Origin: Burkholderiales bacterium
Lineage (GTDB): Bacteria; Pseudomonadota; Gammaproteobacteria; Burkholderiales; Burkholderiaceae_C
NCBI GenBank assembly: GCA_030603635.1
Contig: JAUVXK010000021.1
Coordinates: 1 to 34,033 of the forward strand
Length of the DNA: 34,033 bases
Reading direction: 5' to 3'
Shown here one piece after another: positions 16,435-31,364 of this stretch. Position 1 is the stretch's first letter. Every line of letters starts with the position of its first letter. The notes beneath the pieces were generated by a model. That model saw only the letters and a list, made by a program, of their open reading frames with translations, did no database searches and had not been told where the DNA came from. Made by a program: the position numbers and the translations under genes.

Positions 16435-19095
16435 TCAGGGGCCTTCGAGCGCGGCGAGAAGATCGGTGGTCATCTGGGCCTGCTGCTTGTAGGTGTGAAG
16501 CCCGGGTCCGCTGATCAGGAAGGTGTCCTCCACCCGCTCGCCCAGGGTGGTCACCTTGGCCAGCTGCAGGTTGACGTGATGCCGGGCCAGCACCCGGGCG
16601 ATGCTGTAGAGCAGGCCATTGCGGTCACTGGCCGACACGCTGAGCAGCCAGTGCTGGCCCTTGTCGTCAGGTTGCAGTTCCACGCGTGGCGTGACCGGGA
16701 AGCTGCGCACCCGGCGCGACAGGCGCCCCCGGCTCGGTGGAGGAAGTGGTCCCGAGGCGGTGATGGCGGCCGGCAGCTCGTTTTCCACCATGGCGATCAG
16801 CTCCCTATGGTGTTCCGACAGGCTTGTCGTGATGACCTGAAAGGTGTCGAGGGCGTAGCCATCGAGGGTGGTGTGCACCTTGGCGTCCAGAATGCTGAAA
16901 CCTGCGGTATCGAAGTAGCCGCAGATGCGGGCGAACAGGTCGGCCTCGTCGCGCGAGTAGACGAGCACCTGAAGGCCCTCGCCCACGAGCGAACGGCGGG
17001 CCCGCACGACGGCTGAAGGCCCTTCCGCCGTATCCGCATGCGACAGTGCCCGCGTCACATGCCTCGTGTGCCAGGCAATCTCGTCCGCGGAATGGCGCAT
17101 GAAATAGCTCACGTCAAGCTGATCCCACAGGCGCTTATGGGCCTGGTGGGGCAGGGCATGCAGAGCCAGTGTGGTCAGTGCTTCGCGCTTGCGGGCCTCG
17201 ATCTCGGCTCCGGGATCGGCGGCCGCCCCCCCGAGCACCCGAACGGTGGAACGGTAGAGGTCTTCGAGCAGTTTGCCTTTCCAGGCGTTCCATACCTTGG
17301 GGCTGGTGCCACGAATGTCGGCCACGGTGAGCAGGTACAGCCCCGTCAAGCGACGCTCGGAGCCCATCCGGCGTGCAAAGGCAGCGATGACGTCGGGGTC
17401 GCTCAGGTCTTCCTTCTGCGCTATCCGGCTCATGGTGAGGTGCTCGGCGACGAGGAACTGGATCAGTTCGGCATCGGCTCGGGAAATGCCATGCTGCCGC
17501 GCGAAGGCGGCCACATCGGCGGCGCCGAACTCGGAATGGTCGCCGCCCCGGCCCTTGGCAATGTCATGAAAGAGCGCCGCCACGTAGAGCAGCCAAGGCT
17601 TGTCCCAGCCGGCGGCCAGCCGAGCGCAGAACGGGTATTCGTGGGCATGCTCGGGTATGAAAAAGCGCCGAACGTTGCGCAGGACCATCAGGATGTGCTG
17701 GTCCACGGTGTAGACGTGGAACAGGTCGTGCTGCATCTGCCCGACGGTGTTGCGGAACACCCAGAGGTAGCGTCCGAGCACGGAGGTTTCGTTCATCAGC
17801 CGGAAGGCGTGTGTGATGCCCTCGGGTTGCTGCAGGATGGCCATGAACGTCCGGCGGTTGACCGGATCGCGCCGGAAAGCGGCGTTCATGATCGGACGGG
17901 CGTTGTAGAGAGCGCGCAGCGTACGGGCCGACAAGCCCTTGACCCCCAGTGTGCGCTGGTAGATCAGAAACGTTTCCAGAATGGCATGCGGTTCGCGCAG
18001 GTACAGGTCGTCGCTGGCCACCTCGAGCATGCCGGCTTTTTCCAGGAAGCGCTCGTTGATGGGCCGCATGGGAACGGGGTCGCCGCACTCGTCGCTGGCC
18101 ATTCGCTCCTGGATGTTGAGCAGCAGGATCTGGTTGAGCTGGGTAACGGCCTTGGCCGCCCAGTAATAGCGGCGCATCAGCGCCTCGCTGGCCCGACGCG
18201 CCTTCTTGGCACTGACGACCTGGGCATTGGTGTCAGGGGCCACGATGGCCTTGTAGCCAAACGACTCGGCCAGCGCCGTCTGCACGTCGAACACCAACCG
18301 GTCTTCCCGCCGTCCGGTGAGGACGTGAAGCCTGGCACGCACCAGGCTGAGGAAGGCTTCATTGGCCTTGAGCTGGCGAACTTCAAGCGGTGTGGCCAGC
18401 CCGCGCTGGGCCAGTTCATCCCAGGAGCCGCCCAACCCGGCGGCCTTGGCGATCCACAAGACGATCTGCAGGTCGCGCAGCCCCCCGGGCGATTCCTTGC
18501 AGTTGGGTTCGAGGGCGTACGGGGTGTTTTCGTACTTCTGATGCCGCTGGCGCATTTCCAGTTTCTTGGACTGCCAGAATGCCTTGGGGTCGATCGATTC
18601 ACCGACCCGCCGGGCCAGCCGCTCGAACAGGGGCCGGTGACCGGCGATCCAGCGGCATTCCAGGAGCGCCGTCTGGACCGTGACATCGGCGGTGGCTTCC
18701 GTCAGGCACTCGTCCACGGTTCTCACGCTGGAGCCGATTTCCAGACCGGTGTCCCAGCACTGGCTGATGAAGCGTTCCAGCGCGGCTCGAATCTCGGGTG
18801 ACCCATCCAGCGTGACGCTCTCGGGGAGCAGCACGAGCACATCCACGTCGGAGTAGGGAAACAGTTCCCCGCGACCGTAGCCCCCGACCGCCACCAAGGC
18901 AAACCCCGATGGCAGGCGGGCTTCCCGCCACAGGGCCTTGAGTGTCTGGTCGGTCAGTCGGCTCAGGCGCCGGAGCTGGGCAAGGATGGCCCGGGCACCG
19001 CCCTTGAGGTGGGCGATTCGGTCCAGGACGGTCGCCTTGCCTTCACGGTACTGAAGGCGCAGGGCGCTCGACAGGGGGTTGGCGGCGACGTCCAT
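16435..19095 (-). CDS. glnD: Bifunctional uridylyltransferase/uridylyl-removing enzyme GlnD
   Basis: GlnD senses glutamine and adds or removes UMP on PII proteins (GlnB/GlnK), setting nitrogen metabolism. The 886-residue product has the nucleotidyltransferase motif [15 protein letters not shown] at residues 71-85 with D83 and D85 as metal ligands. An HD domain ([18 protein letters not shown]510-D511) carries the hydrolase activity. Two C-terminal ACT domains follow ([20 protein letters not shown] and [20 protein letters not shown]) and bind glutamine. Length is typical (850-900). The ATG at 19095 is 11 bases after the map stop. The frame is open further upstream within map, but that part does not resemble GlnD. 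It is probably co-transcribed with map. Confidence 0.96.
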   Translation of the reverse strand: MDVAANPLSSALRLQYREGKATVLDRIAHLKGGARAILAQLRRLSRLTDQTLKALWREARLPSGFALVAVGGYGRGELFPYSDVDVLVLLPESVTLDGSPEIRAALERFISQCWDTGLEIGSSVRTVDECLTEATADVTVQTALLECRWIAGHRPLFERLARRVGESIDPKAFWQSKKLEMRQRHQKYENTPYALEPNCKESPGGLRDLQIVLWIAKAAGLGGSWDELAQRGLATPLEVRQLKANEAFLSLVRARLHVLTGRREDRLVFDVQTALAESFGYKAIVAPDTNAQVVSAKKARRASEALMRRYYWAAKAVTQLNQILLLNIQERMASDECGDPVPMRPINERFLEKAGMLEVASDDLYLREPHAILETFLIYQRTLGVKGLSARTLRALYNARPIMNAAFRRDPVNRRTFMAILQQPEGITHAFRLMNETSVLGRYLWVFRNTVGQMQHDLFHVYTVDQHILMVLRNVRRFFIPEHAHEYPFCARLAAGWDKPWLLYVAALFHDIAKGRGGDHSEFGAADVAAFARQHGISRADAELIQFLVAEHLTMSRIAQKEDLSDPDVIAAFARRMGSERRLTGLYLLTVADIRGTSPKVWNAWKGKLLEDLYRSTVRVLGGAAADPGAEIEARKREALTTLALHALPHQAHKRLWDQLDVSYFMRHSADEIAWHTRHVTRALSHADTAEGPSAVVRARRSLVGEGLQVLVYSRDEADLFARICGYFDTAGFSILDAKVHTTLDGYALDTFQVITTSLSEHHRELIAMVENELPAAITASGPLPPPSRGRLSRRVRSFPVTPRVELQPDDKGQHWLLSVSASDRNGLLYSIARVLARHHVNLQLAKVTTLGERVEDTFLISGPGLHTYKQQAQMTTDLLAALEGP

Positions 19096-19106
19096 GCGAT
19101 GGCGAC

Positions 19107-19919
19107 TCAGACTGTGGGAGGACTCACGAACGAGGGGGGAGGGGGGGTGCCGGCGGAGCGGGTCAACACCTCGTAGCCTGTGGGTGTGCACAGCACCGTG
19201 TGTTCCCACTGGGCAGACAGGGAGCGGTCCTTCGTGACGATGGTCCAGCCATCGCCCATTTCGCGGATCTCGCGCCGGCCCTGGTTGATCATCGGCTCGA
19301 TGGTGAAGGTCATGCCGGCCTCGATCGTCATGCCCGTGCCGGGTTTGCCGTAGTGAAGGATCTGCGGGTCCTCATGGAACTTCTGGCCGATGCCGTGGCC
19401 GCAGAACTCGCGCACCACCGAATAGCCCGCAGCCTCGGCATACTGCTGGATGGCGTGGCCGATGTCCCCCAGGCGCACCCCTGGGCGCACTTTCTCAATG
19501 CCTTTCCACATGGCCTCGTAGGTCACGGTGCAGAGCCGGTGCACGGGCGTCGGAGCCTCGCCGATGATGAACATGCGGCTTGTGTCGCCGTGCCAGCCGT
19601 TCTTGATCACGGTGATGTCGATGTTGACGATGTCGCCCTTCTTCAGCGGCTTGTCGTTCGGGATGCCGTGGCAGATGACGTGATTGACCGACGTGCAGAT
19701 GCTCTTGGGATACGGGATGTAGCCGTTGGGCGCGTAGTTCAGTGGCGCGGGGGTCGCCTGCTGGACGTTGACGATGTAGTCATGTGCCAGACGGTCGAGC
19801 TCGTTGGTCGTGACGCCCGGGCGCACGAAGGGTGTGAGGTGGTCCAGCACTTCGCTGGCGAGGCGGCCGGCGAGGCGCATGCCCTCGATGCCGGCTGCGT
19901 CCTTGATCGTGACGGTCAT
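19107..19919 (-). CDS. map: Type I methionine aminopeptidase
   Basis: Map removes the initiator methionine from new proteins in the cytoplasm. The 270-residue product has the five metal ligands of the family: D101 (NIDITV), D112 (HGDTSR), H175 (CGHGIG), E208 (TIEPM) and E239 (WEHT). The substrate histidine is H84 (CHGIP). Positions are offset by about four from E. coli Map. The C-terminus ends in a proline-rich tail encoded by a C7-T-C6 tract (19134-19147). The ATG lies only 21 bases after the tRNA-Arg CCA end, and no Shine-Dalgarno sequence is visible. In many betaproteobacteria map is next to rpsB; here the upstream neighbours are tRNA genes. Confidence 0.97.
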   Translation of the reverse strand: MTVTIKDAAGIEGMRLAGRLASEVLDHLTPFVRPGVTTNELDRLAHDYIVNVQQATPAPLNYAPNGYIPYPKSICTSVNHVICHGIPNDKPLKKGDIVNIDITVIKNGWHGDTSRMFIIGEAPTPVHRLCTVTYEAMWKGIEKVRPGVRLGDIGHAIQQYAEAAGYSVVREFCGHGIGQKFHEDPQILHYGKPGTGMTIEAGMTFTIEPMINQGRREIREMGDGWTIVTKDRSLSAQWEHTVLCTPTGYEVLTRSAGTPPPPSFVSPPTV

Positions 19920-19940
19920 GACGGTACAGGTAAACCCAGG

Positions 19941-20017
<77 letters not shown>

Positions 20018-20025
20018 TGGCTGCA

Positions 20026-20054
20026 AGAAACAAAAGGCCCAATGGATGGGCCTT
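20026..20054 (-). terminator. Intrinsic terminator between tRNA-Pro and tRNA-Arg
   Basis: An 8-bp stem (20034-20041 with 20047-20054) with a 5-base loop is followed on the minus strand by TTGTTTCTT, giving four consecutive Ts overlapping the stem end. It lies 25 bases after the tRNA-Pro 3' end and 16 bases before the tRNA-Arg 5' end, so it would end or reduce transcription between the two. Confidence 0.7.
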
Positions 20055-20079
20055 GATTGTGCGCTTGACGCAAAAAACT

Positions 20080-20156
20080 TGGTCGGAGCGGCGGGATTCG
20101 AACTCGCGACCCTCTGCTCCCAAAGCAGATGCGCTACCAGGCTGCGCTACGCTCCG
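20080..20156 (-). tRNA. tRNA-Pro (anticodon TGG)
   Basis: A 77-base cloverleaf on the minus strand. The acceptor CGGAGCG pairs with CGCTCCG, followed by A73 and an encoded CCA. The D-arm reads GCGCAGCCTGGTAGCGC, the anticodon stem TCTGC/GCAGA closes loop TTTGGGA, and the T-arm contains GTTCGAATC. Anticodon TGG is at 20120-20122. The C1-G72 pair is usual for bacterial tRNA-Pro. Confidence 0.97.
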
Positions 20157-20167
20157 ACACAGGGCGC

Positions 20168-20173
20168 ATTGTA
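20168..20173 (-). promoter_or_regulatory. Probable -10 element of the tRNA-Pro promoter
   Basis: TACAAT on the minus strand is followed by GCGCCC, a GC-rich discriminator typical of stable-RNA promoters. Transcription would begin near 20161, about five bases before the tRNA. No clear -35 is seen. Confidence 0.5.
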
Positions 20174-20204
20174 GCCGCACAATCCCGCCTGCCCGGCCAG
20201 ACCG

Positions 20205-20912
20205 TCATCTTTTCTTGGCGTACTGCTGTTTGCCGAACAGCACCTCCCGGGCCTTGTCGTCGGTCAGGGGCTTGCGTGCATCGGCCAGGACGGCCACGCC
20301 ACGCTGGACGGCCGGGCGTTCGGCGATCCTGTCGAACCAGACCTTCAGTTCGGGGTGGTCGGCCCAGTCGATGCCCTGGTTCTGCCAGCTGCGCAGCCAG
20401 GGAAAGACAGCGATGTCGGCGATGCTGTAATTCCGTCCCCCGAGGTAGGGGCTGGTCTTGAGGCGCTCGTTCATCACGCCATACAGCCGCTTGGCCTCGT
20501 TGGTGTAACGGTTGACGGCGTATTCGATCTTTTCCGGGGCATAGATGCGGAAATGGTGAGCCTGCCCCAGCATGGGGCCGACACCCCCCATCTGGAACAT
20601 CAGCCACTGAAGGACCTCGAACTTTTGCCGATCGGTCTTGGGAAGCAGTTTGCCGAATTTCGCGGCCAGGTACAGGAGGATGGCGCCCGACTCGAACAGC
20701 GCGATCGGCCGGCCGTCCGGTCCCTCGCTGTCCACCAGCGCAGGAATCTTGTTGTTCGGGCTGATGCGCAGGAACTCGGGGCTGAACTGCTCGCCGGCAC
20801 CGATGTTGACCGGGTGTACCTGCCAGTCGCGGCCCAGCTTCTGGCCGCACTCCTCCAGCATGATGTGCACTTTGTGGCCGTTGGGTGTAGGCCAAGAATA
20901 GACGTCGATCAT
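20205..20912 (-). CDS. Glutathione S-transferase, Nu class (YfcG/YghU-like)
   Basis: The 235-residue product is a two-domain glutathione transferase. Its N-terminus MIDVYSWPTPNGHKV places T9 and N11 where E. coli YfcG has its glutathione-binding Thr and Asn. The thioredoxin-like domain continues with NNKIPALVDSEGPDG and ALFESGAILLYLAAKFG (the Glu-Ser pair that binds the glutathione gamma-glutamyl group). The helical C-terminal domain contains NYSIADIAVFPWLRSW. Nu-class enzymes characterised in E. coli have disulfide-bond reductase activity toward small disulfides; the same is inferred here. It stands alone upstream of tRNA-Pro, with only AGG as a weak ribosome-binding site. Confidence 0.9.
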   Translation of the reverse strand: MIDVYSWPTPNGHKVHIMLEECGQKLGRDWQVHPVNIGAGEQFSPEFLRISPNNKIPALVDSEGPDGRPIALFESGAILLYLAAKFGKLLPKTDRQKFEVLQWLMFQMGGVGPMLGQAHHFRIYAPEKIEYAVNRYTNEAKRLYGVMNERLKTSPYLGGRNYSIADIAVFPWLRSWQNQGIDWADHPELKVWFDRIAERPAVQRGVAVLADARKPLTDDKAREVLFGKQQYAKKR

Positions 20913-20985
20913 GTGAACCTATCGGGGTGGTTGGGTCTCAAGGATGCTAGCGCATGCGGCCTAGGAGCGTCGGGCACGGAAAATG

Positions 20986-21014
20986 CTGCAATGCACGCAC
21001 AAAGATGTTACAAT
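20986..21014 (+). promoter_or_regulatory. Candidate promoter of the rimP-nusA-infB operon
   Basis: CTGCAA (20986-20991) and TACAAT (21009-21014) are 17 bases apart. The -10 is near consensus; the -35 is weak. The start of transcription would be near 21021, ten bases before the leader hairpin. Confidence 0.5.
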
Positions 21015-21025
21015 GCGTGCTTCAC

Positions 21026-21066
21026 GACCAAATGGGCGGGTTTTCACCGGCCCATTTTTTTTGGTC
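21026..21066 (+). terminator. Terminator-like hairpin in the rimP operon leader
   Basis: A 12-bp stem with one mismatch (21030-21041 with 21046-21057) and a 4-base loop runs into eight T residues (21055-21062), a full intrinsic terminator. An outer repeat, GACCAAA (21026-21032) with TTTGGTC (21060-21066), could form a competing fold. It lies between the likely promoter and rimP, so most transcripts would meet it before the operon. Confidence 0.8.
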
Positions 21067-21118
21067 GATCTGTTTTTTGCTCCGTGACAGCGGCATTCAC
21101 GGGGCCTGATGGGTGGAC

Positions 21119-21739
21119 ATGTCCTGGCAGCAAACTCTTGAGCAGACGGTGACCGGCCTCGGTTACGACCTGGTGGACCTGGAGCGGTCCGCCGGTGGGC
21201 TGCTGCGCGTCACCATCGATTTTCCGTGGGAGCCGGCCTTGGCGCAGCAGCGTTTCGTCACGGTCGAGGACTGCGAGCGCGTGACCCGGCAGCTCCAGTT
21301 CCTGCTGGAAGTCGAGAACGTCGACTACAAGCGGCTGGAGGTGGGTTCTCCTGGCATCGACCGGCCGCTGCGCAACGAGGCGGACTTCGGGCGCTTTGTC
21401 GGCGAGGTGGTCGACATCACCCTCAAGCAGCCCATCGGTGAAGCCGCCGCAACCGGCATGGCGGTGAACCGCAAGAAATTCCGTGGCGTGCTGGAGCGCG
21501 CGCCCGACGGCAACTGGCAGGTGGTATGGAGCGACGCTCCCGAACCCAAGCCGGGCCAGCGTGTCAGCAAGAAGGCGAAGCCGGTGCCCATGAATGTGCT
21601 CGGCTTTCGCCTCGACGAAATTCGGGAGGCCAGGCTGGCCCCCATCGTGAACTTCAAGGGTCGTGGCGCCGCCGGTGCGCCCACCCCACAGGACATGACC
21701 CCTACAACAGCGCAGCAGACTGGAAAGGCAGGCGAGTGA
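21119..21739 (+). CDS. rimP: Ribosome maturation factor RimP
   Basis: RimP helps assemble the 30S subunit by promoting S19 and S12 binding. The 206-residue product has the RimP N-terminal domain ([29 protein letters not shown], then [33 protein letters not shown]). The SH3-like C-terminal domain follows, with a basic C-terminal extension typical of betaproteobacteria. The ATG at 21119 is my choice. A GTG at 21113, with GGGG eight bases before it, would add two residues and is also possible. It is the first gene of the transcription-translation operon and lies one base before nusA. A terminator-like hairpin precedes it. Confidence 0.95.
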   Translation: MSWQQTLEQTVTGLGYDLVDLERSAGGLLRVTIDFPWEPALAQQRFVTVEDCERVTRQLQFLLEVENVDYKRLEVGSPGIDRPLRNEADFGRFVGEVVDITLKQPIGEAAATGMAVNRKKFRGVLERAPDGNWQVVWSDAPEPKPGQRVSKKAKPVPMNVLGFRLDEIREARLAPIVNFKGRGAAGAPTPQDMTPTTAQQTGKAGE

Positions 21740-21740
21740 A

Positions 21741-23240
21741 ATGAACCGCGAAATGTTGATGTTGATCGATGCGATCTCCCGCGAGAAGAACGTGGAACGC
21801 GACGTCGTTCTCGGAGCGGTGGAATCGGCACTTGCCTCCGCCACCAAGAAGCTGCACAAGGGAGAGGTGGACATCCGTGTCTCCATCGATCCCGATACCG
21901 GCGCCTATGAAACCTTCCAGCGCTGGCTGGTGGTCCCCGATGAGGCCGGTCTGCAAAACCCCGATGCCGAAGAGATGTATTCCGACGCCATTGAAGACCA
22001 CCCGGGCATCCAGGTGGGCGACTACATCGAGAAGCAGATCGAGTCCGTGCCGATCGGCCGCATCGGTGCCATGGCCGCCAAGCAGGTCATTTTGCAGCGC
22101 ATCCGCGACGCCGAGCGCGAGATGCTGCTCAACGATTTCATGAGCCGTGGCGACAAGATCTTCGTCGGCACCGTCAAGCGTCTGGACAAGGGTGACGTGA
22201 TCGTCGAGAGCGGTCGGGTCGAGGGGCGTCTGAAGCGCGGCGAGATGATCCCGAAGGAAAATTTCCGCTCCGGCGACCGTGTGCGCGCCATGATCATGGC
22301 CGTCGATCTGACCCTGCGCGGTGCCCCGATCCTGCTGTCTCGCTCCGCACCGGAGTTCATGATCGAGCTTTTCCGCCAGGAAGTGCCGGAGATCGAGCAG
22401 GGCCTTCTCGAAATCAAGTCCTGCGCCCGCGACCCTGGCTCGCGTGCCAAGATCGCCGTGCTGAGCCACGACAAGCGCATCGACCCGATCGGTACCTGCG
22501 TGGGGGTGCGTGGTTCGCGCGTGAACGGTGTGACCAATGAACTTGCCGGCGAGCGCGTGGACATCGTGTTGTGGAGCGACGACCCTGCGCAGTTCGTCAT
22601 CGGTGCGCTGGCCCCGGCCAATGTGCAGTCCATCGTGGTGGACGAGGAGCGTCATGCCATGGACGTGGTGGTGGACGAGGAAAACCTGGCCATCGCGATC
22701 GGCCGAGGCGGCCAGAACGTGCGCCTGGCCTCGGATCTCACCGGCTGGAAGATCAACATCATGACCGCCGACGAATCCGCCCAGAAACAGGCGGAAGAGG
22801 CGAACGCGATCCGCAACCTGTTCATGGCCAAGCTGGATGTGGACGAAGAAATCGCCAACATCCTGATCGAAGAGGGTTTCACCAGCCTTGAGGAGGTGGC
22901 CTACGTGCCGCTGCAGGAAATGCTGGACATCGAGTCGTTCGATGAGGACACCGTCAACGAACTGCGCGCCCGTGCAAAGGATGCGCTGCTGACGATGGAG
23001 ATCGCGAAGGAGGAAAGCGTGGAGGAAGTGTCCCAGGATCTGCGTGACCTGGAAGGCCTCAATGTGGACCTGATCGCCAAGCTGGCCGATGCCGGCGTCC
23101 ATACCCTCGACGACCTGGCCGACCTGGCCACCGACGAGCTCACCGAAATCACCGGGCAGACGGCCGAGGAAGCGACGGCCCTGATCATGAAGGCGCGCGA
23201 ACACTGGTTCACCGGTGACGACGCGAAAGCGCAATCCTGA
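21741..23240 (+). CDS. nusA: Transcription termination/antitermination factor NusA
   Basis: NusA binds RNA polymerase, promotes hairpin-dependent pausing and termination, and takes part in antitermination. The 499-residue product has the RNA-polymerase-binding N-terminal domain ([23 protein letters not shown]). The S1 domain follows (about 135-200, [20 protein letters not shown]), then two KH domains ([16 protein letters not shown] and [22 protein letters not shown]). Two acidic C-terminal repeats (about residues 365-420 and 440-490) match the two-repeat gammaproteobacterial/betaproteobacterial form. The ATG follows the rimP stop by one base, with AGGCGAG upstream. Because NusA stimulates hairpin-dependent termination, it may control its own operon at the leader hairpin. 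Confidence 0.97.
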   Translation: MNREMLMLIDAISREKNVERDVVLGAVESALASATKKLHKGEVDIRVSIDPDTGAYETFQRWLVVPDEAGLQNPDAEEMYSDAIEDHPGIQVGDYIEKQIESVPIGRIGAMAAKQVILQRIRDAEREMLLNDFMSRGDKIFVGTVKRLDKGDVIVESGRVEGRLKRGEMIPKENFRSGDRVRAMIMAVDLTLRGAPILLSRSAPEFMIELFRQEVPEIEQGLLEIKSCARDPGSRAKIAVLSHDKRIDPIGTCVGVRGSRVNGVTNELAGERVDIVLWSDDPAQFVIGALAPANVQSIVVDEERHAMDVVVDEENLAIAIGRGGQNVRLASDLTGWKINIMTADESAQKQAEEANAIRNLFMAKLDVDEEIANILIEEGFTSLEEVAYVPLQEMLDIESFDEDTVNELRARAKDALLTMEIAKEESVEEVSQDLRDLEGLNVDLIAKLADAGVHTLDDLADLATDELTEITGQTAEEATALIMKAREHWFTGDDAKAQS

Positions 23241-23269
23241 TCGCGGAGGCCTCACGGAGTCATTCATCT

Positions 23270-26116
<2,847 letters not shown>

Positions 26117-26119
26117 GCC

Positions 26120-26491
26120 ATGCCTGCCCGCAAGACGTCCTCCAACCGCAGCTTCAAGGTCGCCGACCAGATCCAGCGCGACCTGACCGAACTCATCGCG
26201 CGCGAGTTGAAAGACCCGCGCGTGGGTATGGTCACGCTGCAGGCGGTGGAGGTCACGCCCGACTATGCCCACGCCAAGGTGTATTTCAGTGTGCTGATCG
26301 GTGACCCCCAGGAAACCGAGGCGGCCCTGAACCAGGCGGCCGGCTTCCTGCGCAACGGTCTGTTCAAGCGTTTGCACATCCACACCGTGCCGACCCTGCA
26401 TTTCCATTTCGACCGCACCACCGAGCGGGCGGCCGACATGAATGCCCTGATCGCCAAGGCCGTGGCCTCACGCTCAAAAGAAGAAGGCTGA
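26120..26491 (+). CDS. rbfA: Ribosome-binding factor A
   Basis: RbfA binds the 30S subunit during late maturation of 16S rRNA and supports growth in the cold. The 123-residue product has a single KH-like fold: [28 protein letters not shown], then [15 protein letters not shown], and the C-terminal strand region [16 protein letters not shown]. The length and the order infB-rbfA-truB are standard. The ATG is three bases after the infB stop with no strong ribosome-binding site of its own, suggesting coupling. It ends two bases before truB. Confidence 0.96.
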   Translation: MPARKTSSNRSFKVADQIQRDLTELIARELKDPRVGMVTLQAVEVTPDYAHAKVYFSVLIGDPQETEAALNQAAGFLRNGLFKRLHIHTVPTLHFHFDRTTERAADMNALIAKAVASRSKEEG

Positions 26492-26493
26492 GC

Positions 26494-27443
26494 ATGACGG
26501 CTGCCCCTCGCGCACGGGTGCAGCGTCGCCCCGTGCACGGGGTGGTGTTGCTCGACAAACCCATCGGCTTATCCAGCAACCAGGCCTTGCAGAAGGTCAA
26601 ATGGTTGCTGCGTGCCGAAAAGGCGGGCCATACCGGAACGCTAGACCCGCTGGCCACTGGGGTGTTGCCTCTCTGTTTTGGCGCCGCCACCAAGTTCAGC
26701 CAACTGCATCTGGATGCCGACAAAACCTACGAGACCACGCTGCGCCTGGGGGTCAAGACGTCCACAGGTGATGCAGAGGGCGAGCTGCTTGAAACCCGGC
26801 CGGTGACCTGTACGCCGGGGAGGGTGGTCGAGGTTCTAGACCGCTTCACGGGCCCCATCCAGCAGTTGCCGCCCATGCACAGCGCACTCAAGAAGGACGG
26901 CAAAGCCCTGTACGAATACGCCCGCGCCGGTATCGAGGTGGAACGAGAGCCACGCGAAGTCACCATACACGATCTCGAACTGCTGGGCATGGACCTACAG
27001 GGGGATGCCCCCACCTTGCGTCTGCGTGTGCGCTGCAGCAAGGGCACCTACATCCGGACCTTGGGCGAGGACATCGGGGCGGCGCTCGGCTGTGGGGCCC
27101 ACCTGTCCGAATTGCGGCGGCTGGTCACCGGCGACTTCGGGCTTGATCGCTGCCTCACGCTGGAGCAGCTCGAGGCCCTTCCGGAAGAGCGCCGCCATGC
27201 ACTGCTCCTGCCCGTGGACGCACTGCTGGGTGGACATGTCCGTGTCACGCTGGACAACGAGCAGGCGGCGCGGTTCCTCAGCGGCATGCGACGTCGCGGT
27301 CCATGGGCCGATGCCGAGCGCGTGGCCGTCCATGGCGATCGTCCTGCCACATTGCTGGGCACAGCCCATGTCAAGTCCGGCGAACTCATACCGGGGCGTC
27401 TGTTGAGCCCCATTGAAATTCAACAAATCCTGGAAAGCCAAGC

Positions 27444-27447
<4 letters not shown>
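26494..27447 (+). CDS. truB: tRNA pseudouridine(55) synthase TruB
   Basis: TruB converts uridine 55 in the T-loop of most tRNAs to pseudouridine. The 317-residue product has motif [14 protein letters not shown] and the catalytic aspartate D51 in [14 protein letters not shown]. The [19 protein letters not shown] region, [21 protein letters not shown] and the [16 protein letters not shown] motif follow, then a C-terminal PUA-like part. All core motifs are intact and the length is typical. The stop overlaps the typA ATG by four bases, so the pair are translationally coupled. Confidence 0.97.
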
Positions 27448-29269
<1,822 letters not shown>

Positions 29270-29273
<4 letters not shown>

Positions 29274-30190
29274 GCCAGCGCCACGGTCAGGCCGTGGCGC
29301 TGATGGTGCTGGTCACCTTCCTGTGGGGCACCGCAGGGGTGGTGACCCGGCATCTGGAACAGGCACAGGCCTTCGAAATCACGTTCTGGCGCAGCTTCTT
29401 TACGCTGCTGTCGCTGGCCATCATCTTGCCGCTCTGGCAGGGCAGAGGCATCTGGCAACGCATGCGGCAGGAGGGTTGGCTGTTGTGGGCCTCTGGGGCC
29501 TGCTGGTCGGTCATGTTCACTGCCTTCATGCTGGGCCTGGCGCTCACCAGCGTCGCCAACGTGCTCATCACCCTGGCCGCGGCACCACTGCTCACGGCCC
29601 TGGTCTCGCGTGTGGTGTTTGGTCATCGCCTGCCGGCGCGCACCTGGCTGGCCATCGTCATCGCCGGAGCGGGGATCGCCTGGATGTTCGCGCGCCAACT
29701 GGAAAGCTCCGCCTGGCTGGGCATGCTTGTGGCCCTGGGTGCCCCGCTGGGAGGTGCTTTCAACTGGAACCTGGTGAAGCGGGGGCAGGAGGCGGGGCGT
29801 CGTGTGGACCTGGTGCCTGCCGTGCTCATCGGCGCCTTCCTGTCGTCGCTGTTCACCCTGCCGCTCGCCTGGCCCCTGGAGGCCAGTGTGCGCGACATCT
29901 CCCTGCTTGCCGGTCTGGGACTGGGGCAGCTCGCGGTACCCTGCGTGCTGGCCGTGGTCTGCGCCCGGGTGCTCTCACCCCCGGAAATGTCCTTGCTCGC
30001 CTTGCTTGAAGTGCTGTTCGGCATCGGGCTGGCCTGGTGGGGCGCCGGGGAAGCGCCAGGCCCCGAGGTGTTGCAGGGCGGAATGCTGGTCCTCGGTGCC
30101 CTGGTCCTCAACGAATGGTGGGGCTGGCGATCCCGGGAAGGGCATTACAAGATTCAACACGTGACCGCAGAACAGGAGACCCTCCCATGA
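29270..30190 (+). CDS. EamA/DMT-family membrane transporter
   Basis: The 306-residue product has about ten hydrophobic segments in two repeated halves. The first half starts with LMVLVTFLWGTAGVVTRHLEQAQAFEITFWRS, a typical EamA beginning, and the second begins near ALGAPLGGAFNWNLVKRGQ. Proteins of this drug/metabolite transporter superfamily export amino acids, metabolites or other small molecules across the inner membrane. The substrate cannot be deduced. The ATG overlaps the typA stop and the TGA overlaps the start of the next gene. It therefore appears translationally linked to both and part of the same transcript. Confidence 0.9.
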
Positions 30191-31338
30191 ATCGATTCCC
30201 CCTCGACAGCCATCCCGACGTGATCGTGGAAGCCAGCCCGAATGGCGTTGGCCTGATCACGCTCAACCGGCCTGGGGCGTTGAATGCGCTCAGCTTGCCG
30301 ATGATCCGCACCCTGGCAGCGGCCCTGCAGGCCTGGAAGCACGACGACCGCATCCATGCCGTCGCGATTCGCGGCAAGAGCCGGCACGGTGAGTTCGGCG
30401 CCTTCTGCGCCGGCGGCGACATCCGCTTCTTCCATCAGGCAGCCACCACGGGCAATCCGGCGCTGGAAGACTTCTTCACAGAGGAATACGCGCTCAACCA
30501 CCTGATCTTCACCTACCCGAAGCCTTACATCGCCTTCATGGATGGGGTGGTCATGGGCGGTGGCATGGGGATCAGCCAGGGCGGTCAATGCCGCATCGTG
30601 ACCGAGCGATCCAAGGTGGCCATGCCCGAAACCAACATCGGTCTGTTCCCGGATGTGGGCGGGGGCTACTTCCTGGGGCGCTGCCCGGGACGGGTGGGCG
30701 AATACCTGGGTCTGACAGGGCAGGTGGTTTCGGGGGCACAGGCCTTGCTGTGGGGATTGGCCGACGTGTGGGCACCCTCGGATACGCTGCCCAAGGCCTG
30801 GGAGGCGCTGCAACAGGTCCAGGCAGGCAATGCCACGGACTTCATGGAGGCCTGGCAGGCCCGGACCCTGGCCCTGGGCTGGCAGACGGGCGAGCAGGCC
30901 GCACTGGCACTGGGTGCGCTGCCGCTGGCTTTCGAACTGGAACAGGCCTTCGCGGCCGACTCGGTGGCCGGGGCGATGCAGGCCCTGGAAGCGGCCGGCA
31001 CCGAGGCCGCCCACCAGACCGTCGAGACGCTGCGCTTGCGCAGCCCCCTGATGCTGCACGTGGTGCTTGAGCAGATCCGTCGCGCACGGACCATGGACCT
31101 GGCCGACGAACTGCGCATGGAGCGCGACATGGTGCGCCACTGCTTCCACCCCGTGCACCTGGGCCTGGGGCCGACGGCTTCGGAAACGGTGGAGGGGATA
31201 CGTGCACTGGCCGTGGACAAGGACCACACTCCGCGCTGGAATCCAGGCAGCATGGAAGCCGTGTCATCCGATATGGTGGAGCCGTTTTTCGTCAGCCCCT
31301 GGCCCGCAGCCATGCATCCGCTGCGCGATCTGGCCTGA
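30187..31338 (+). CDS. 3-hydroxyisobutyryl-CoA hydrolase-like enoyl-CoA hydratase/isomerase family enzyme
   Basis: The 383-residue product belongs to the crotonase superfamily, with the length and second half of 3-hydroxyisobutyryl-CoA hydrolase (valine breakdown) rather than short enoyl-CoA hydratases (~260). The oxyanion-hole segments are FCAGGDIRFF (residues 73-82) and the glycine-rich MGGGMGIS (123-130). The expected catalytic region AMPETNIGLFPDVGGG has E148 and D156. The C-terminal part contains ELRMERDMVRHCF. The ATG at 30187 overlaps the EamA stop (ATGA) and has AGGAG eight bases upstream. The frame is open further upstream inside the EamA gene but that part is not homologous. Substrate specificity is inferred from the family only. 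Confidence 0.88.
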   Translation: MNRFPLDSHPDVIVEASPNGVGLITLNRPGALNALSLPMIRTLAAALQAWKHDDRIHAVAIRGKSRHGEFGAFCAGGDIRFFHQAATTGNPALEDFFTEEYALNHLIFTYPKPYIAFMDGVVMGGGMGISQGGQCRIVTERSKVAMPETNIGLFPDVGGGYFLGRCPGRVGEYLGLTGQVVSGAQALLWGLADVWAPSDTLPKAWEALQQVQAGNATDFMEAWQARTLALGWQTGEQAALALGALPLAFELEQAFAADSVAGAMQALEAAGTEAAHQTVETLRLRSPLMLHVVLEQIRRARTMDLADELRMERDMVRHCFHPVHLGLGPTASETVEGIRALAVDKDHTPRWNPGSMEAVSSDMVEPFFVSPWPAAMHPLRDLA

Positions 31339-31364
31339 CGCGGCCGTGATGGCCAAGGCCGGCC

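Noticed and set aside
16424-16440. Palindrome with 7-bp arms over the glnD stop codon
   Set aside because: No T run follows on the minus strand, so I do not call it a terminator.
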